Source: Halochromatium sp.
Lineage (GTDB): Bacteria > Pseudomonadota > Gammaproteobacteria > Chromatiales > Chromatiaceae
DNA length: 64,000 bases
Assembly (NCBI GenBank): GCA_010912705.1
Contig: POWB01000011.1
Location: forward strand, 62,001-126,000
Reading direction: 5' to 3'
Below the pieces are notes generated by a model that was not told where the DNA came from, ran no database searches, and worked only from the letters and a program-made list of their open reading frames with translations. Of this stretch, positions 1 to 9,278 are shown piece after piece (within the stretch, counting starts at the first letter, position 1; each line of letters opens with the position of its first letter). Both the position numbers and the translations under genes were made by a program.

Positions 1-906
1 GACCCTCGTAGGCTCATCGTCAAGCTCATCGCCAAGCTCATCATCAAGCTTGTCGTCACCCTGATCCCGAGGCGCATGCGCATCGATGGCAGTCTCTTGC
101 TCCTGGCCCCTAGCAACAGCCTTTGCCTGCTGTGGACTGCCGGTCAGGGTCTGGCCCGAATAGGCCTCGCGGGCGATCAGCTGGGGCGGGTCCCCTTGAC
201 AGAGACTGAGGTCAACCGATAGATCGAAGCCGTGCCGGCCATCACCAATGCCAGCCTGAGCCAGATCTGCACGCTCGACATGGGCGAGGCCGCGGGCGAC
301 GACCCGATCATTGCAAAGGATCTCGACCTCAAGCCGCGTCCCTGGTGCGTCCGGGCTGAAGACCCAGCCAATAGCGCGGCCATCGATCAGTTGATCAAAA
401 GACCCCTGCACTGCAAGGCTATGCGTTCGTGACGGCGGTCGCGGCGCGAGGACGGTTGCGGCTTCTGCGCGAACCGCCGAGGGCTCATTGAGCGACCCCG
501 CACCTGGCTGCGGCGGTAAAGCCTGTGGAGCTGAGGCTGAGGCTGAAGCTGGGGCCGGTGGAGTTGTTGCTGGGACTGGCGCTGGCTCACTAGACTGAAA
601 CTGCTGGCTGCCACCAGCAAGCACCTGTCTGGTAAAGGCCTCACGCACGCTCAGATGGTGAATCTCACCATCATTCAGCGCAGTTGGAACCGCAATCGAA
701 AAGGCATGCTTACCGTCCCCAATACCCGCCTCGAGGAGATTTTGCCGAAAGCCATTCGCGATGCCCCTCGCGATCACCTGGCCGTCAGACACCAGCTCGA
801 CCTCGAGCCGGGTTCTAGGGGCATCGGCGCTGTAAAGCCAGCCGCAGGCGTGATAATCGACGATGCCATCGAAGTGGCCTTCAAGCTTTGGTAGTGGAGC
901 GGACAT
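1..906 (-). CDS. Surface/glycosyltransferase-type protein, N-terminal part (runs off left edge)
   Basis: An open frame of 302 codons runs from an ATG at 904-906 to the first base of the window, so the C-terminal part is missing. Two copies of a domain of about 70 residues are visible at residues 9-75 and 168-235. Each has the pattern FDG/FDQ...GW, then LEVE, then AGIGDG followed by HAF or HGF. An Ala/Pro/Ser-rich linker (105-160) separates them, and the visible end is Asp/Glu-rich (DDEL repeats, 284-299). From memory, domains of this type precede glycosyltransferase modules in large alphaproteobacterial and purple-bacterial proteins, so a glycan or surface polysaccharide role is inferred. No catalytic domain is visible. 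It is divergent from the gene at 1281. Confidence 0.7.
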   Translation of the reverse strand, partial: MSAPLPKLEGHFDGIVDYHACGWLYSADAPRTRLEVELVSDGQVIARGIANGFRQNLLEAGIGDGKHAFSIAVPTALNDGEIHHLSVREAFTRQVLAGGSQQFQSSEPAPVPATTPPAPASASASAPQALPPQPGAGSLNEPSAVRAEAATVLAPRPPSRTHSLAVQGSFDQLIDGRAIGWVFSPDAPGTRLEVEILCNDRVVARGLAHVERADLAQAGIGDGRHGFDLSVDLSLCQGDPPQLIAREAYSGQTLTGSPQQAKAVARGQEQETAIDAHAPRDQGDDKLDDELGDELDDEPTRV

Positions 907-1280
907 GGAGCCTCTCACCATCTGGTCTTCACGTCCGTGCTAAGTTGCAGTGGATGGGTGGATATGGGCTGCTCGTTCAGCCGTATCCCTGCATTCGATG
1001 GCCGACAACAGAAAGCCACGAGGCCAGACAGAGCGTTGCGCGTCGAGGGCTTGGTGTCGACGCGAGTAATCGCTTGTCTTGATGGCTTGTCAGAACGCGA
1101 AACTGTCGGGTATCTTAGCTATATAGTCAATGCACGGCAAACGAAAGTAAACGCGGACCTAAGGTAGAGCATTCGGTTGGCCATAAGCCCAATAACGAGC
1201 CTGCCAAATGGCGACCCTGTTTGGTTGGTTCAAGCTGCTCTTTTCTGTTGACTGAGGCAACCTACTGCGGGACCAACCCC
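907..1280. other. Divergent intergenic region
   Basis: This stretch separates two divergent genes and should hold both promoters. I see an A+T-rich patch near 1115-1130 (ctatatagtc) but no -35/-10 pair I would defend. A short out-of-frame ATG reading frame at 1208-1255 encodes 15 residues beginning MATLFGWFK; see the frameshift note in the findings. Confidence 0.4.
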
Positions 1281-2363
1281 TTGACGAAGAAAAAACGTCG
1301 GCAGGCATTTCAAGATTGGGAAGAGGCGCTGGTGCAAGAGCCACCCCAGCAAGCGCGCCCTCAACCGACCCAGAGCGGCAGCGCAGAGCCTGGCCCCATG
1401 GAGACCCTACCGCATGACGTCCATCTGCTCGAGCGGGCGCGAACGCAGTGGCAATTTGGCCAATGGCAAGCGCTCTCTGCACTCGACCCCGAGTCGATCC
1501 ATCATCATCCTGATCGCGCCAAGCTTGCCTTGCTCGCCGCCACCGCACATGCCCAGCGCGGTCAGACCGGGCAAGCGCGCGCCTTGACACGTCAAGCAAT
1601 CGACTGGGGCGTTGATCGAGAGCTGATTACGCGCTTTCTGCTCAGCGGGATGCACAATAGCCTGGCTCGAGCTGCCGCCCTAGCCGGACAAGACAAACGG
1701 GCTCGACGCCACTTTGAAGACGCCCTCAACGTCGGCATTCCTGGTGGCGGAGCCCCGATGGCGGTGCGGGCTCGCGCCGAAACCGAGCTTACGCAGATCG
1801 GTCTTGATCAGGCCTTACCTCGGCTGATTCCCGCAACGCCACCGCAGGACGCCCCAACCTATCTGAAGCGCGCAGCCAGCGAGCCAAGCCAAGACCTGAT
1901 GGTCTTCCTGCCAGACCGAAGTCAGCGCCTGATCACACTCTACCCGGACCATCCAGATTACCTGAGCCATCAGGGCGACCGCATCCTTTTTGACGTCCCT
2001 GATGAGGCAAGCCTCATCTTCAGCAGCAACCCAGAAGGCCTCTTCTCTCAGGGACCGCGGCGCGACCTCTTTGGCCTTGCCCCAGCTACCGAGTACCGAA
2101 TCACCGGCCATTTGAGCTGCAGCAACCGTAGTGCATCCGCTTACCTGATCGAATATGATCAATCCGAGCGCATCAGTGATCATACCGACCGCGCCATCGA
2201 TAACCGTTTTGACCTCCAGTTCAGAACCAGCCGCCGACACAGGCGACTTTGCATCGCCTTTCGTATTAGAGGCCGTGGCGCACTCGATCTGGGCATCAGT
2301 GTCCTGCGTATTCAGCAGCATGCAGGCACAGCTGGCTTAAGGACCGACTCGATCGGTGTATAA
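1281..2363 (+). CDS. TPR-like protein with C-terminal beta-rich domain, function unknown
   Basis: This encodes 360 residues from a TTG start at 1281 (reading LTKKKRRQAF). An in-frame TTG at 1221 is possible, and neither has a clear ribosome binding site. The first half is alpha-helical with Ala/Leu/Arg-rich TPR-like pairs (about residues 50-160 in the longer form). The second half is probably beta-rich and has no family I can name. The gene lies head-to-head with the glycosyltransferase-type protein at 1-906, which suggests shared surface-glycan work, but that is inference only. The start region may be damaged. Confidence 0.55.
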   Translation: MTKKKRRQAFQDWEEALVQEPPQQARPQPTQSGSAEPGPMETLPHDVHLLERARTQWQFGQWQALSALDPESIHHHPDRAKLALLAATAHAQRGQTGQARALTRQAIDWGVDRELITRFLLSGMHNSLARAAALAGQDKRARRHFEDALNVGIPGGGAPMAVRARAETELTQIGLDQALPRLIPATPPQDAPTYLKRAASEPSQDLMVFLPDRSQRLITLYPDHPDYLSHQGDRILFDVPDEASLIFSSNPEGLFSQGPRRDLFGLAPATEYRITGHLSCSNRSASAYLIEYDQSERISDHTDRAIDNRFDLQFRTSRRHRRLCIAFRIRGRGALDLGISVLRIQQHAGTAGLRTDSIGV

Positions 2364-2457
2364 TCTGCGTTGATTTTTTGGCTGATTGCCAGGTCCAGCA
2401 TCCCCTTCAACGAGATTCAACTCATTGACGATCCAGGCAGGAGAGACCGAGGCGGCA

Positions 2458-4164
2458 ATGGACCAGCGCGAACCAAGCACAGCACCGCTGCAGACCCCAA
2501 CCCTGGCCCAGTTCCAGCAGATGCTCGATGCGGCCGAGCGTATCGCGCAGCTCGGCCACTGGTGCCTGGATGTCACCACTGAGCGACCGGAATGGTCGCC
2601 TCAGGTCTTCAGCATCTTCCATCGTGATCCGGCCCTCGGCGAGCCAAGCCTTGCTGAGCACGAGCATTATCTGTATCCGGACGACTGGATCAGGCTACAA
2701 CGCGCCGTCGCCGATTGCGCCGCCTATGGCAAGCCCTATGAGCTGACCCTGCGCATCCGCCACAACGACGGCACTGAGGGCCATGCTCAGGTCTATGGCA
2801 CGGCACTGATCGAGGCCGATGGCTCCATCACCAAGCTGGTCGGCTTCGTTCAAGACGTCACCCGGAAACAATCCATCGAAACCGCCCTCCACGAGAGCGA
2901 GGCCCATTATCGGCTCCTGGTCGAGCATCAGACGGACCTCATCGTCAAGGTTGACAACAAGGGCCGTTTCCTCTTTGTCAGCCCAGGCTATTGTCGGGCC
3001 TTTGGCAAGCGCCAGCATGAACTGCTCGGACAGCGCTTTCTGCCACTCGTGCATCCCGACGACCGCGCCTCAACCGAGGCCGCCATGACGGCACTCTACC
3101 AGCCACCGCATCACTGCTACCTGGAGCAGCGCGCAATGACCAATCAGGGTTGGCGTTGGTTCGGCTGGTCGGATTCGGCGGTGCTCGATGAGCAGGGGCA
3201 GGTGACCGCCATCATCGGTGCCGGCCGCGATATCCACGTCCGCAAGCTCGCCGAACTCGAGCTGCTGCGCACCCAACGCATGCTCGAACTGGCGCTCGAG
3301 TCCGGCAATATCGCCACCTACACCGCTAATTTCACGACCGGCGAGGTCTACGCTGACGAGCGTTACCTGGCCCAGCTTGGCTATGAGCCAGGCGAGATCG
3401 TTGTCACCCAGGACTGGTGGCAAGCCAATGTGCATCCGCAAGACCTCACCGCCTTCAGCACCCAGAGTGAGCAGGTCATGGCTGGAGAGCTTGATGATTT
3501 TACCGCTGAATATCGGTTTCGGCACCGCGACGGGCACTGGGTCTGGCTACAGGATCATGCCCGCGTCTATGACCGCGATGCGGATGGCGTCGCACTCGCG
3601 GCGAGCGGACTGCGCATCGACGTCACCCGCCGCAAAGAGGCGGAGCTCAAGCTCGCCTACCATGCCGATCACGACCCACTGACCGATCTCCTCAACCGCC
3701 GCGGCATGTGGCGCGCGATCAAGCGCATCCATGCGCAGAGCTTGCGCTCCAGACGGCCTCATTGCATCGCCATCTTCGACCTGGATCTCTTCAAGCAGAT
3801 CAACGATGCCTACGGACACATCGTTGGCGATGGCCTGCTCCAGCAGATCGCGCGGCTGATGCGGGACAATACCCGCGAGGCGGACTGGATCGCCCGCTGG
3901 GGTGGCGAGGAGTTCTTGATCCTGATGCCGGATACCGACATCGAACAGGCGGTTGAGCTCGTCGAGCGGTTACGTCGAAAGATCGAAGTCAATGACTTCC
4001 GCATCGAGCCGCATTCCCTGCGGATCACCACCAGCGTTGGCATTGCCAGCTGCCACCTCAACGGAGACAGCCAAGACGAGGTCGTCAATCGGGCGGATCG
4101 AGCCCTCTATGCCGCCAAGCACGCCGGACGTAATCGGGTCTGTGCCGAGACCGACATCGCTTGA
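2458..4164 (+). CDS. PAS-PAS-PAS-GGDEF diguanylate cyclase
   Basis: The 568-residue product carries three PAS/PAC sensory modules (about residues 25-145, 150-275 and 280-405) and a C-terminal GGDEF domain. The active-site signature is GGEEF at about residue 482. An RxxD inhibitory site (READ) lies five residues before it, so the enzyme should make cyclic di-GMP with product inhibition. No EAL domain, signal peptide or membrane segment is visible, so it is probably a cytosolic sensor. The ATG at 2458 is preferred over an upstream TTG at 2386 because GAGG and GGAG motifs precede it. Confidence 0.88.
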   Translation: MDQREPSTAPLQTPTLAQFQQMLDAAERIAQLGHWCLDVTTERPEWSPQVFSIFHRDPALGEPSLAEHEHYLYPDDWIRLQRAVADCAAYGKPYELTLRIRHNDGTEGHAQVYGTALIEADGSITKLVGFVQDVTRKQSIETALHESEAHYRLLVEHQTDLIVKVDNKGRFLFVSPGYCRAFGKRQHELLGQRFLPLVHPDDRASTEAAMTALYQPPHHCYLEQRAMTNQGWRWFGWSDSAVLDEQGQVTAIIGAGRDIHVRKLAELELLRTQRMLELALESGNIATYTANFTTGEVYADERYLAQLGYEPGEIVVTQDWWQANVHPQDLTAFSTQSEQVMAGELDDFTAEYRFRHRDGHWVWLQDHARVYDRDADGVALAASGLRIDVTRRKEAELKLAYHADHDPLTDLLNRRGMWRAIKRIHAQSLRSRRPHCIAIFDLDLFKQINDAYGHIVGDGLLQQIARLMRDNTREADWIARWGGEEFLILMPDTDIEQAVELVERLRRKIEVNDFRIEPHSLRITTSVGIASCHLNGDSQDEVVNRADRALYAAKHAGRNRVCAETDIA

Positions 4165-4175
4165 CGGCAAACGCT

Positions 4176-4205
4176 AATCCGGCGCCATACAATCCGGCGC
4201 CATAC
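4176..4205. repeat. Two tandem copies of a 15-base unit
   Basis: The unit aatccggcgccatac occurs twice without a gap (4176-4190 and 4191-4205) in the convergent spacer between the diguanylate cyclase and the chitinase gene. Confidence 0.85.
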
Positions 4206-4228
4206 GCATGCGCTTTTCAGCAATCGCC

Positions 4229-6139
4229 TCAGTCGTCGATGATCTCGACGTCGAACCAATGCTCGACACAGCGCACATAATCACCTGGTGTCAGCGCCGA
4301 GAAGGCGGTCTGGTAATTGACCAGCTGACAGGCGTTCGGCCGGCTCCAGTCCTGCTCCCAATAGATGGCCAGCGCACCGGAGCCTGCGGTGTCGAAGCGC
4401 TGCATATTGGCGCAGCCTAGCACCTCATCCTCCGGCACCGGCACGCCAAGCGCATCGGCAAAGGCGAGGTAATAGTCGATCCGGTTCTGCGACTGGAGAT
4501 GCTCGCTGCTGCCGCCACACTCGATGCCGCCATTGATGATCTGGGTGGTGACCCCGAAGCCCGGCGTCAGCCCGCCGGCCAGATCATGGGCATTGGGCTC
4601 CCAGCTGCCATCCAGTGCATGCAGCATCGAGGGCTTTGGCGGCTGCGGATAGACATAGAAGAAGACCGCGCTGGCCAGGTTGAGCCAAGAGTCGGCGACT
4701 AGGGCTGGGTCCTGCAGCAGGGTCTCGACATCGCCGAAGATCGCCGCCGAGAACGGCCCATAATTGTAGTTGTAGCTAAGCTGCTTGGCGCCACGGCCGA
4801 AATAGCTCTTGTACTGACCGGCGTTTGGATGCCCCGGCTCGAACAGGGCGCAGGGCCAAGTTTCACCTTGCCAGGTGGCGGGATCACAAAGACCGTAGCC
4901 ATTCGCCATGGTCTCGCTCCAACCGAGTTCGCGCAGGTAGACCAAGCCTTGGCGCCACTGCGGCTCGGGCCAGGCCGGGGTGTGCCCGCCAGTCTCCTGA
5001 GTGAAATGCGCGAACATCGTCGCCAGCGCCTTGCGGCAGATCGCCTCAGCATCGCGGCCATCGTTGTAATCACCGCAGAATGCCGGGAACTTGCCCACCC
5101 CCCTGAGGAAATTGCTGTAGCTATACTCCGCTGCACGGCGCGGGAAGAAGTCGTCCCAGTCTGCTGCGGATACGAGCCGCTCGACGCGCTGCACATTCGC
5201 CGGATTGGTTGCCGCTCCTGGCGCGATGCGCTCCACCACGGCATTCTCCAGGGTCCGGATCGAGGCCTTGACCGACGCCATCAATGGACTATCGGTCAAC
5301 GCCGCCTCGGTCGCTAGCAGGTCGCTGAGGCGCACTTGATCTGGATTGCCTGGATCAGCGGGATCGGTCGGATCGGTTGGATCATCGGGATCATCGGCAC
5401 AGAGCGCGCCAGCAGGTGCTGACCGCCAGACACCCCAGTCGCCGGTGGTGCCGGGAACCTCGCCGCGGGTCCACCATTGAGCCTCCCAGATTGCGCCAGC
5501 ATGGGCAACCAGGTCGGCGCCAACATAGACCGCATCGGCGTCCCAGCTTGGGCAGACGCCTGCGGTATCGCCCGGTCGCGACTGGGTGATGGTGACCTGG
5601 GCACTGCGACTCAGCTCACCATCGCTGACCTGGACCTCGAACAGATAGCCGGTGGTCGCCGTCGGCTCCGGCAGGCTGACATAGGTCTCAACGGCGTTCG
5701 GCGTCTCGAAGCGGACCTGAATGCTCTCCGGCGCCAGCTGCTGCCAGCGGTAGCTGAGGTTGTCACCGTCCGGATCAGTCGAGCCGGCAGCAGAGAGCCT
5801 AATCTGGCCTCCCCCGCTCAGGTTGAGGGGATCGGCACTGAGCTGCACAATCGGCGGCTGATTACCACCACCAAGGCCACTGCATTCAGGCGCCGCCGCC
5901 TGCAGTCGCTCCCAAGGCGTCTCCCAAGGCTGGGCGACCAGGTCGACGTCGGTCGGACGATCGTCCGGACCTGCCCACCACTTGGCACGGAACAGATCAT
6001 CGGCAAAGCAGACCTGGTCACCCCCGACATAGATCTCGCCAGGGAGATAGGGCTCAGCGGCAAAGGCAGGAACGATCGGCGCAAGCAGTAGCAGCATGGC
6101 GCTGGGGATCGCGGTTGAATGCAGGCATCGAATGGTCAT
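4229..6139 (-). CDS. Secreted GH19 chitinase with two chitin-binding modules
   Basis: The predicted 636-residue enzyme hydrolyses chitin outside the cell. It has a signal peptide (about 1-27, ending VPAFA), a type 5/12 chitin-binding module (30-75, with KWWAG), a PKD/REJ-like beta domain (95-187), a second type 5/12 module (195-240, with QWWTRGE) and a Asp-Pro-Thr linker (250-265). A family GH19 catalytic domain follows from about 290 to 600. GH19 hallmarks are HFTQETGG with the likely catalytic Glu at about 382, then YFGRGAKQLSYNYNYG and TQIINGG. The ATG at 6139 is chosen because GGAG lies seven bases before it; a TTG four codons upstream is less likely. Confidence 0.9.
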   Translation of the reverse strand: MTIRCLHSTAIPSAMLLLLAPIVPAFAAEPYLPGEIYVGGDQVCFADDLFRAKWWAGPDDRPTDVDLVAQPWETPWERLQAAAPECSGLGGGNQPPIVQLSADPLNLSGGGQIRLSAAGSTDPDGDNLSYRWQQLAPESIQVRFETPNAVETYVSLPEPTATTGYLFEVQVSDGELSRSAQVTITQSRPGDTAGVCPSWDADAVYVGADLVAHAGAIWEAQWWTRGEVPGTTGDWGVWRSAPAGALCADDPDDPTDPTDPADPGNPDQVRLSDLLATEAALTDSPLMASVKASIRTLENAVVERIAPGAATNPANVQRVERLVSAADWDDFFPRRAAEYSYSNFLRGVGKFPAFCGDYNDGRDAEAICRKALATMFAHFTQETGGHTPAWPEPQWRQGLVYLRELGWSETMANGYGLCDPATWQGETWPCALFEPGHPNAGQYKSYFGRGAKQLSYNYNYGPFSAAIFGDVETLLQDPALVADSWLNLASAVFFYVYPQPPKPSMLHALDGSWEPNAHDLAGGLTPGFGVTTQIINGGIECGGSSEHLQSQNRIDYYLAFADALGVPVPEDEVLGCANMQRFDTAGSGALAIYWEQDWSRPNACQLVNYQTAFSALTPGDYVRCVEHWFDVEIIDD

Positions 6140-6326
6140 CAGGGTCTCCAAGGCTCATCGTTACCCCCTTAGCCTAGCCGTTGGCGCCCTGTCGCTGGAT
6201 GACCATCAGGTCATGCGACTATCATGTGCACTCCTGGCTCCCAATGGATGATGGCAGCGACCGCTGTTGACCGCTAAGCCCCCCTAGAGCCCATCGCAGC
6301 CTGAGATCTGAGATTACGATTCCTTC

Positions 6327-7850
6327 ATGAGCCACATCCGCGAAGACGACCTCATCAGCAGCATCGCCGACGCGTTGCAATACATCTCCTACTACCATCC
6401 GCCGGACTACATCCGCGCGCTGAGCGCCGCCTACGAGGCCGAGGAATCGCCGGCGGCAAAGTCCGCGATGGCCCAGATCCTGATCAACTCCAAGCTCTGC
6501 GCCGAAGGCCATCGGCCGATCTGTCAGGATACCGGCATCGTCATCGCCTTCTTCAAGGTCGGCATGGCGCTGCGCTGGGACACCAACCGCAGCCTGCAGG
6601 AACTGGTCGATGAGGCTGTGCGCCGCGCCTATACGCATCCGGACAACATCCTGCGCGCCTCGATCGTCGACCCGCCCATCGGCGCGCGTCGCAACACCGG
6701 CGATAACACCCCGGCCATCGTCCACACCGAGCTGGTGCCGGGCGACAAGCTCGAGGTGCGGCTCGCGGCCAAGGGCGGCGGCTCCGAGAACAAGGCGCGC
6801 TTCGCGATCCTGAATCCAAGCGCCAGCGTCGTCGATTGGGTGCTCGAGCAGGTTCCGAGCATGGGCGCCGGTTGGTGTCCGCCCGGCATCCTCGGGCTCG
6901 GCATCGGCGGCTCCGCCGAGAAGGCCATGCAGATGGCCAAGGCCGCGCTCAGCGAGCCGATCGACATCCATGAGCTTAGGGCGCGCGGGCCGGCGAACGC
7001 CATTGAGGAGATGCGCCTCGAGCTGTTTGAGAAGGTCAACGCCCTCGGCATCGGTGCCCAGGGCCTCGGTGGTCTCACCACCGTGCTCGATGTGCAGATC
7101 AACAGCTTCCCGACCCACGCCGCTTCGTTGCCGGTCGCGCTGATCCCGAACTGCGCCGCGACCCGCCATTGCCATTTCACCCTCGACGGCTCCGGCCCTG
7201 CCCAGCTCGCGCCACCCGCACTCGACAGCTGGCCCGAGATCGCCTGGGACCCCGCCGCAGGCGCCCGCCGGGTTGATCTGAACAGCATCAGGCGCGAGCA
7301 GATCGCCAGCTGGCAGCCCGGTGAGCGTCTGCTGCTCTCCGGCAAGCTGCTGACCGGCCGCGATGCCGCCCACAAGCGCATCGTCGACCTGCTCAATCGT
7401 GGCGAGCCGCTGCCAGAGGGCGTCGACCTGAGCAATCGCTTCCTCTACTATGTCGGCCCTGTCGATCCAGTGCGTGACGAGGTCGTTGGTCCCGCCGGGC
7501 CGACCACGGCCACCCGCATGGATCGCTTCACCGACCAGATCCTCGAGCAGACCGGCCTGATCGGCATGATCGGCAAGGCCGAGCGCGGCCCCGCGGCGAT
7601 CGATGCCATCCGCCGCCATCGCGCGGTCTACCTGATCGCCATCGGTGGCGCCGCCTACCTGGTCTCAAAGGCGATCAAGTCGGCAAGGCTGGTCGCCTTC
7701 GAAGACCTTGGCATGGAAGCGATCCGCGAATTCGAGGTCGAAGACATGCCGGTCACCGTCGCCGTCGACAGCCGCGGTGTCTCGGTCCACGAGACCGGGC
7801 CGCAGCAATGGCGCTCGCGGATTGCCGAGATCCCGATTAAGGTTGAGTAA
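6327..7850 (+). CDS. fumA: Fumarate hydratase class I, [4Fe-4S]
   Basis: The 507-residue protein matches single-chain class I fumarase, which interconverts fumarate and malate in the citric acid cycle and uses an oxygen-labile [4Fe-4S] cluster. Candidate cluster cysteines are Cys66 (PICQDTG), Cys184 (GWCPPG) and Cys276 (IPNCAATRHC). The N-terminal alpha part and the C-terminal beta part of the Fe-S hydro-lyase family are fused in the usual order, and the length is normal. It is monocistronic or weakly linked to the reductase gene at 7918. No strong ribosome binding site is seen before the ATG. Confidence 0.93.
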   Translation: MSHIREDDLISSIADALQYISYYHPPDYIRALSAAYEAEESPAAKSAMAQILINSKLCAEGHRPICQDTGIVIAFFKVGMALRWDTNRSLQELVDEAVRRAYTHPDNILRASIVDPPIGARRNTGDNTPAIVHTELVPGDKLEVRLAAKGGGSENKARFAILNPSASVVDWVLEQVPSMGAGWCPPGILGLGIGGSAEKAMQMAKAALSEPIDIHELRARGPANAIEEMRLELFEKVNALGIGAQGLGGLTTVLDVQINSFPTHAASLPVALIPNCAATRHCHFTLDGSGPAQLAPPALDSWPEIAWDPAAGARRVDLNSIRREQIASWQPGERLLLSGKLLTGRDAAHKRIVDLLNRGEPLPEGVDLSNRFLYYVGPVDPVRDEVVGPAGPTTATRMDRFTDQILEQTGLIGMIGKAERGPAAIDAIRRHRAVYLIAIGGAAYLVSKAIKSARLVAFEDLGMEAIREFEVEDMPVTVAVDSRGVSVHETGPQQWRSRIAEIPIKVE

Positions 7851-7917
7851 GTTCGACGACATCGTTTCGTCGTCGAGGCCGCATGATCCAGCAGCAGCCA
7901 AACGATAGGAGCTCAAG

Positions 7918-8907
7918 TTGACACAGCAACAGGCCTTCCGGATTCATCAGGACGACGACGGGCATCGCGCCGGCGTCGAAGCAGTCGCGATCGCTCAACC
8001 GACACAGGGCGAGGTCCTGGTGCGGGTGAGCGCCTCTGGCGTCAACTATAAAGACGCCCTCGCCGGCACTGGAAAAGGCAAGGTGATCAAGCGTTTCCCG
8101 ATCACCGGCGGCATCGATGCCGCCGGCATCGTCGAGCAGTCCGAGCATCCCTGCTGGAAACCCGGCGATGCCGTCATCGCCACCGGCTTCGGCATGGCCT
8201 TCGATCACGACGGCGGCTATGCCGAGACCCTCTGCGTCCCTGGCGACTGGCTCGCGCAGATGCCGCAGGGGCTCGACCCGCGCCAGGCGATGATCCTCGG
8301 CACCGCTGGTTTCACCGCAGCATTGGCCGTGCATCGCTTGCTGGTCAACGGTCAGCATCCCGGGCTCGGCCCGATCCTCGTCACCGGGGCCAGCGGCGGT
8401 GTTGGCAGCATCGCCATCAACATCCTCGCTAAGCTTGACTTCGAGGTCGTCGCCGTCTCCAACAAGCAGGCACTGCACGACTGGCTTACCCAACTTGGCG
8501 CCAGCCGCATCATCGGCCGCGATGAGCTTCCCGGGGGTGACCGACCGCTCGAGAAGGCGGTCTGGGGCGGCGCGGTCGATAATGTCGGCGGTGCGATGCT
8601 CGCGCAGATCACGCGCACCCTGGCCCCCAACGGCAACATCGCCAGCATCGGTCTCGCCGGCGGCACCGCGCTCGAGACCACGGTCATGCCCTTCATCCTG
8701 CGTGGGATCGGCCTACTCGGCTGCAATTCAGTCGATGTCCCCTTCCCGCTGCGCGCCGACCTCTGGCGCCGCCTCGCGACTGACTGGCGGCCCAGCGACC
8801 TTGAAGCCTTGGTCAGCGATCAGGTGGATCTGGATGGCTTGCCCGCGGTGTTCGAGCGTATGCTCGCTGGCAAGACCCATGGTCGCATCCTGGTGATGCC
8901 CGCATAG
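7918..8907 (+). CDS. acuI: Acrylyl-CoA reductase / YhdH-type quinone oxidoreductase
   Basis: The 329-residue product is a zinc-free medium-chain dehydrogenase/reductase of the YhdH/AcuI group, which uses NADPH to reduce acrylyl-CoA to propionyl-CoA. Family marks are SGVNYKDALA near residue 42, the TGGIDAAG turn, and the nucleotide-binding TGASGGVGSIAI at about 158. The TTG start is supported by a taggag ribosome binding site seven bases upstream. The physiological substrate cannot be told from sequence. Neighbours (fumarase, YhbY) do not form an obvious pathway with it. Confidence 0.85.
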   Translation: MTQQQAFRIHQDDDGHRAGVEAVAIAQPTQGEVLVRVSASGVNYKDALAGTGKGKVIKRFPITGGIDAAGIVEQSEHPCWKPGDAVIATGFGMAFDHDGGYAETLCVPGDWLAQMPQGLDPRQAMILGTAGFTAALAVHRLLVNGQHPGLGPILVTGASGGVGSIAINILAKLDFEVVAVSNKQALHDWLTQLGASRIIGRDELPGGDRPLEKAVWGGAVDNVGGAMLAQITRTLAPNGNIASIGLAGGTALETTVMPFILRGIGLLGCNSVDVPFPLRADLWRRLATDWRPSDLEALVSDQVDLDGLPAVFERMLAGKTHGRILVMPA

Positions 8908-8947
8908 GCGCCGACGTCTCACCGACCCAATCAAAAAGTACCCAATC

Positions 8948-9259
8948 GTGCCTCAAACCATCCCGATTACCGACCATCAACGCCGCTGGCTCAAGAAGCA
9001 AGCCCATCACCTGAAACCGGTCGTCCTGCTCGGTGCCGCAGGCCTCAGCGACGCCGTGCTCGCTGAGGTCGAGCTTGCGCTCGAGCATCACGAACTGATC
9101 AAGGTGAAGGTGCCCGGCGGCGACCACGACGAGCGCGACGCCATCGTCGACGCCATCGCCGAGCGCGCCCAAGCCGATCTAGTGCAACGCATCGGCAACA
9201 CCGCCAGCTACTTCCGCGCCAACCCCGAGCGTCGCGAGCGCATCCTGCTGCCGCTTTGA
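8948..9259 (+). CDS. yhbY: YhbY-type CRM-domain RNA-binding protein
   Basis: This is a 103-residue single CRM domain. It shows the family pattern of a basic N-terminus, LKPVVLLGAAGLSDAVLAE, then HELIKVKV, and a C-terminal region with RIGNTASYFR. YhbY proteins bind pre-50S ribosomal particles. The start is a GTG at 8948. The usual neighbours of yhbY (ftsJ, ftsH, greA) are not present here. Confidence 0.88.
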   Translation: MPQTIPITDHQRRWLKKQAHHLKPVVLLGAAGLSDAVLAEVELALEHHELIKVKVPGGDHDERDAIVDAIAERAQADLVQRIGNTASYFRANPERRERILLPL

Positions 9260-9278
9260 GCGTCGCTCAGGCCACCCC

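Noticed and set aside
6222-7619. Long minus-strand open frame antisense to fumarase
   Set aside because: Composition is Gly/Asp/His-rich shadow coding, with no known motifs, and the plus strand encodes a clear class I fumarase.
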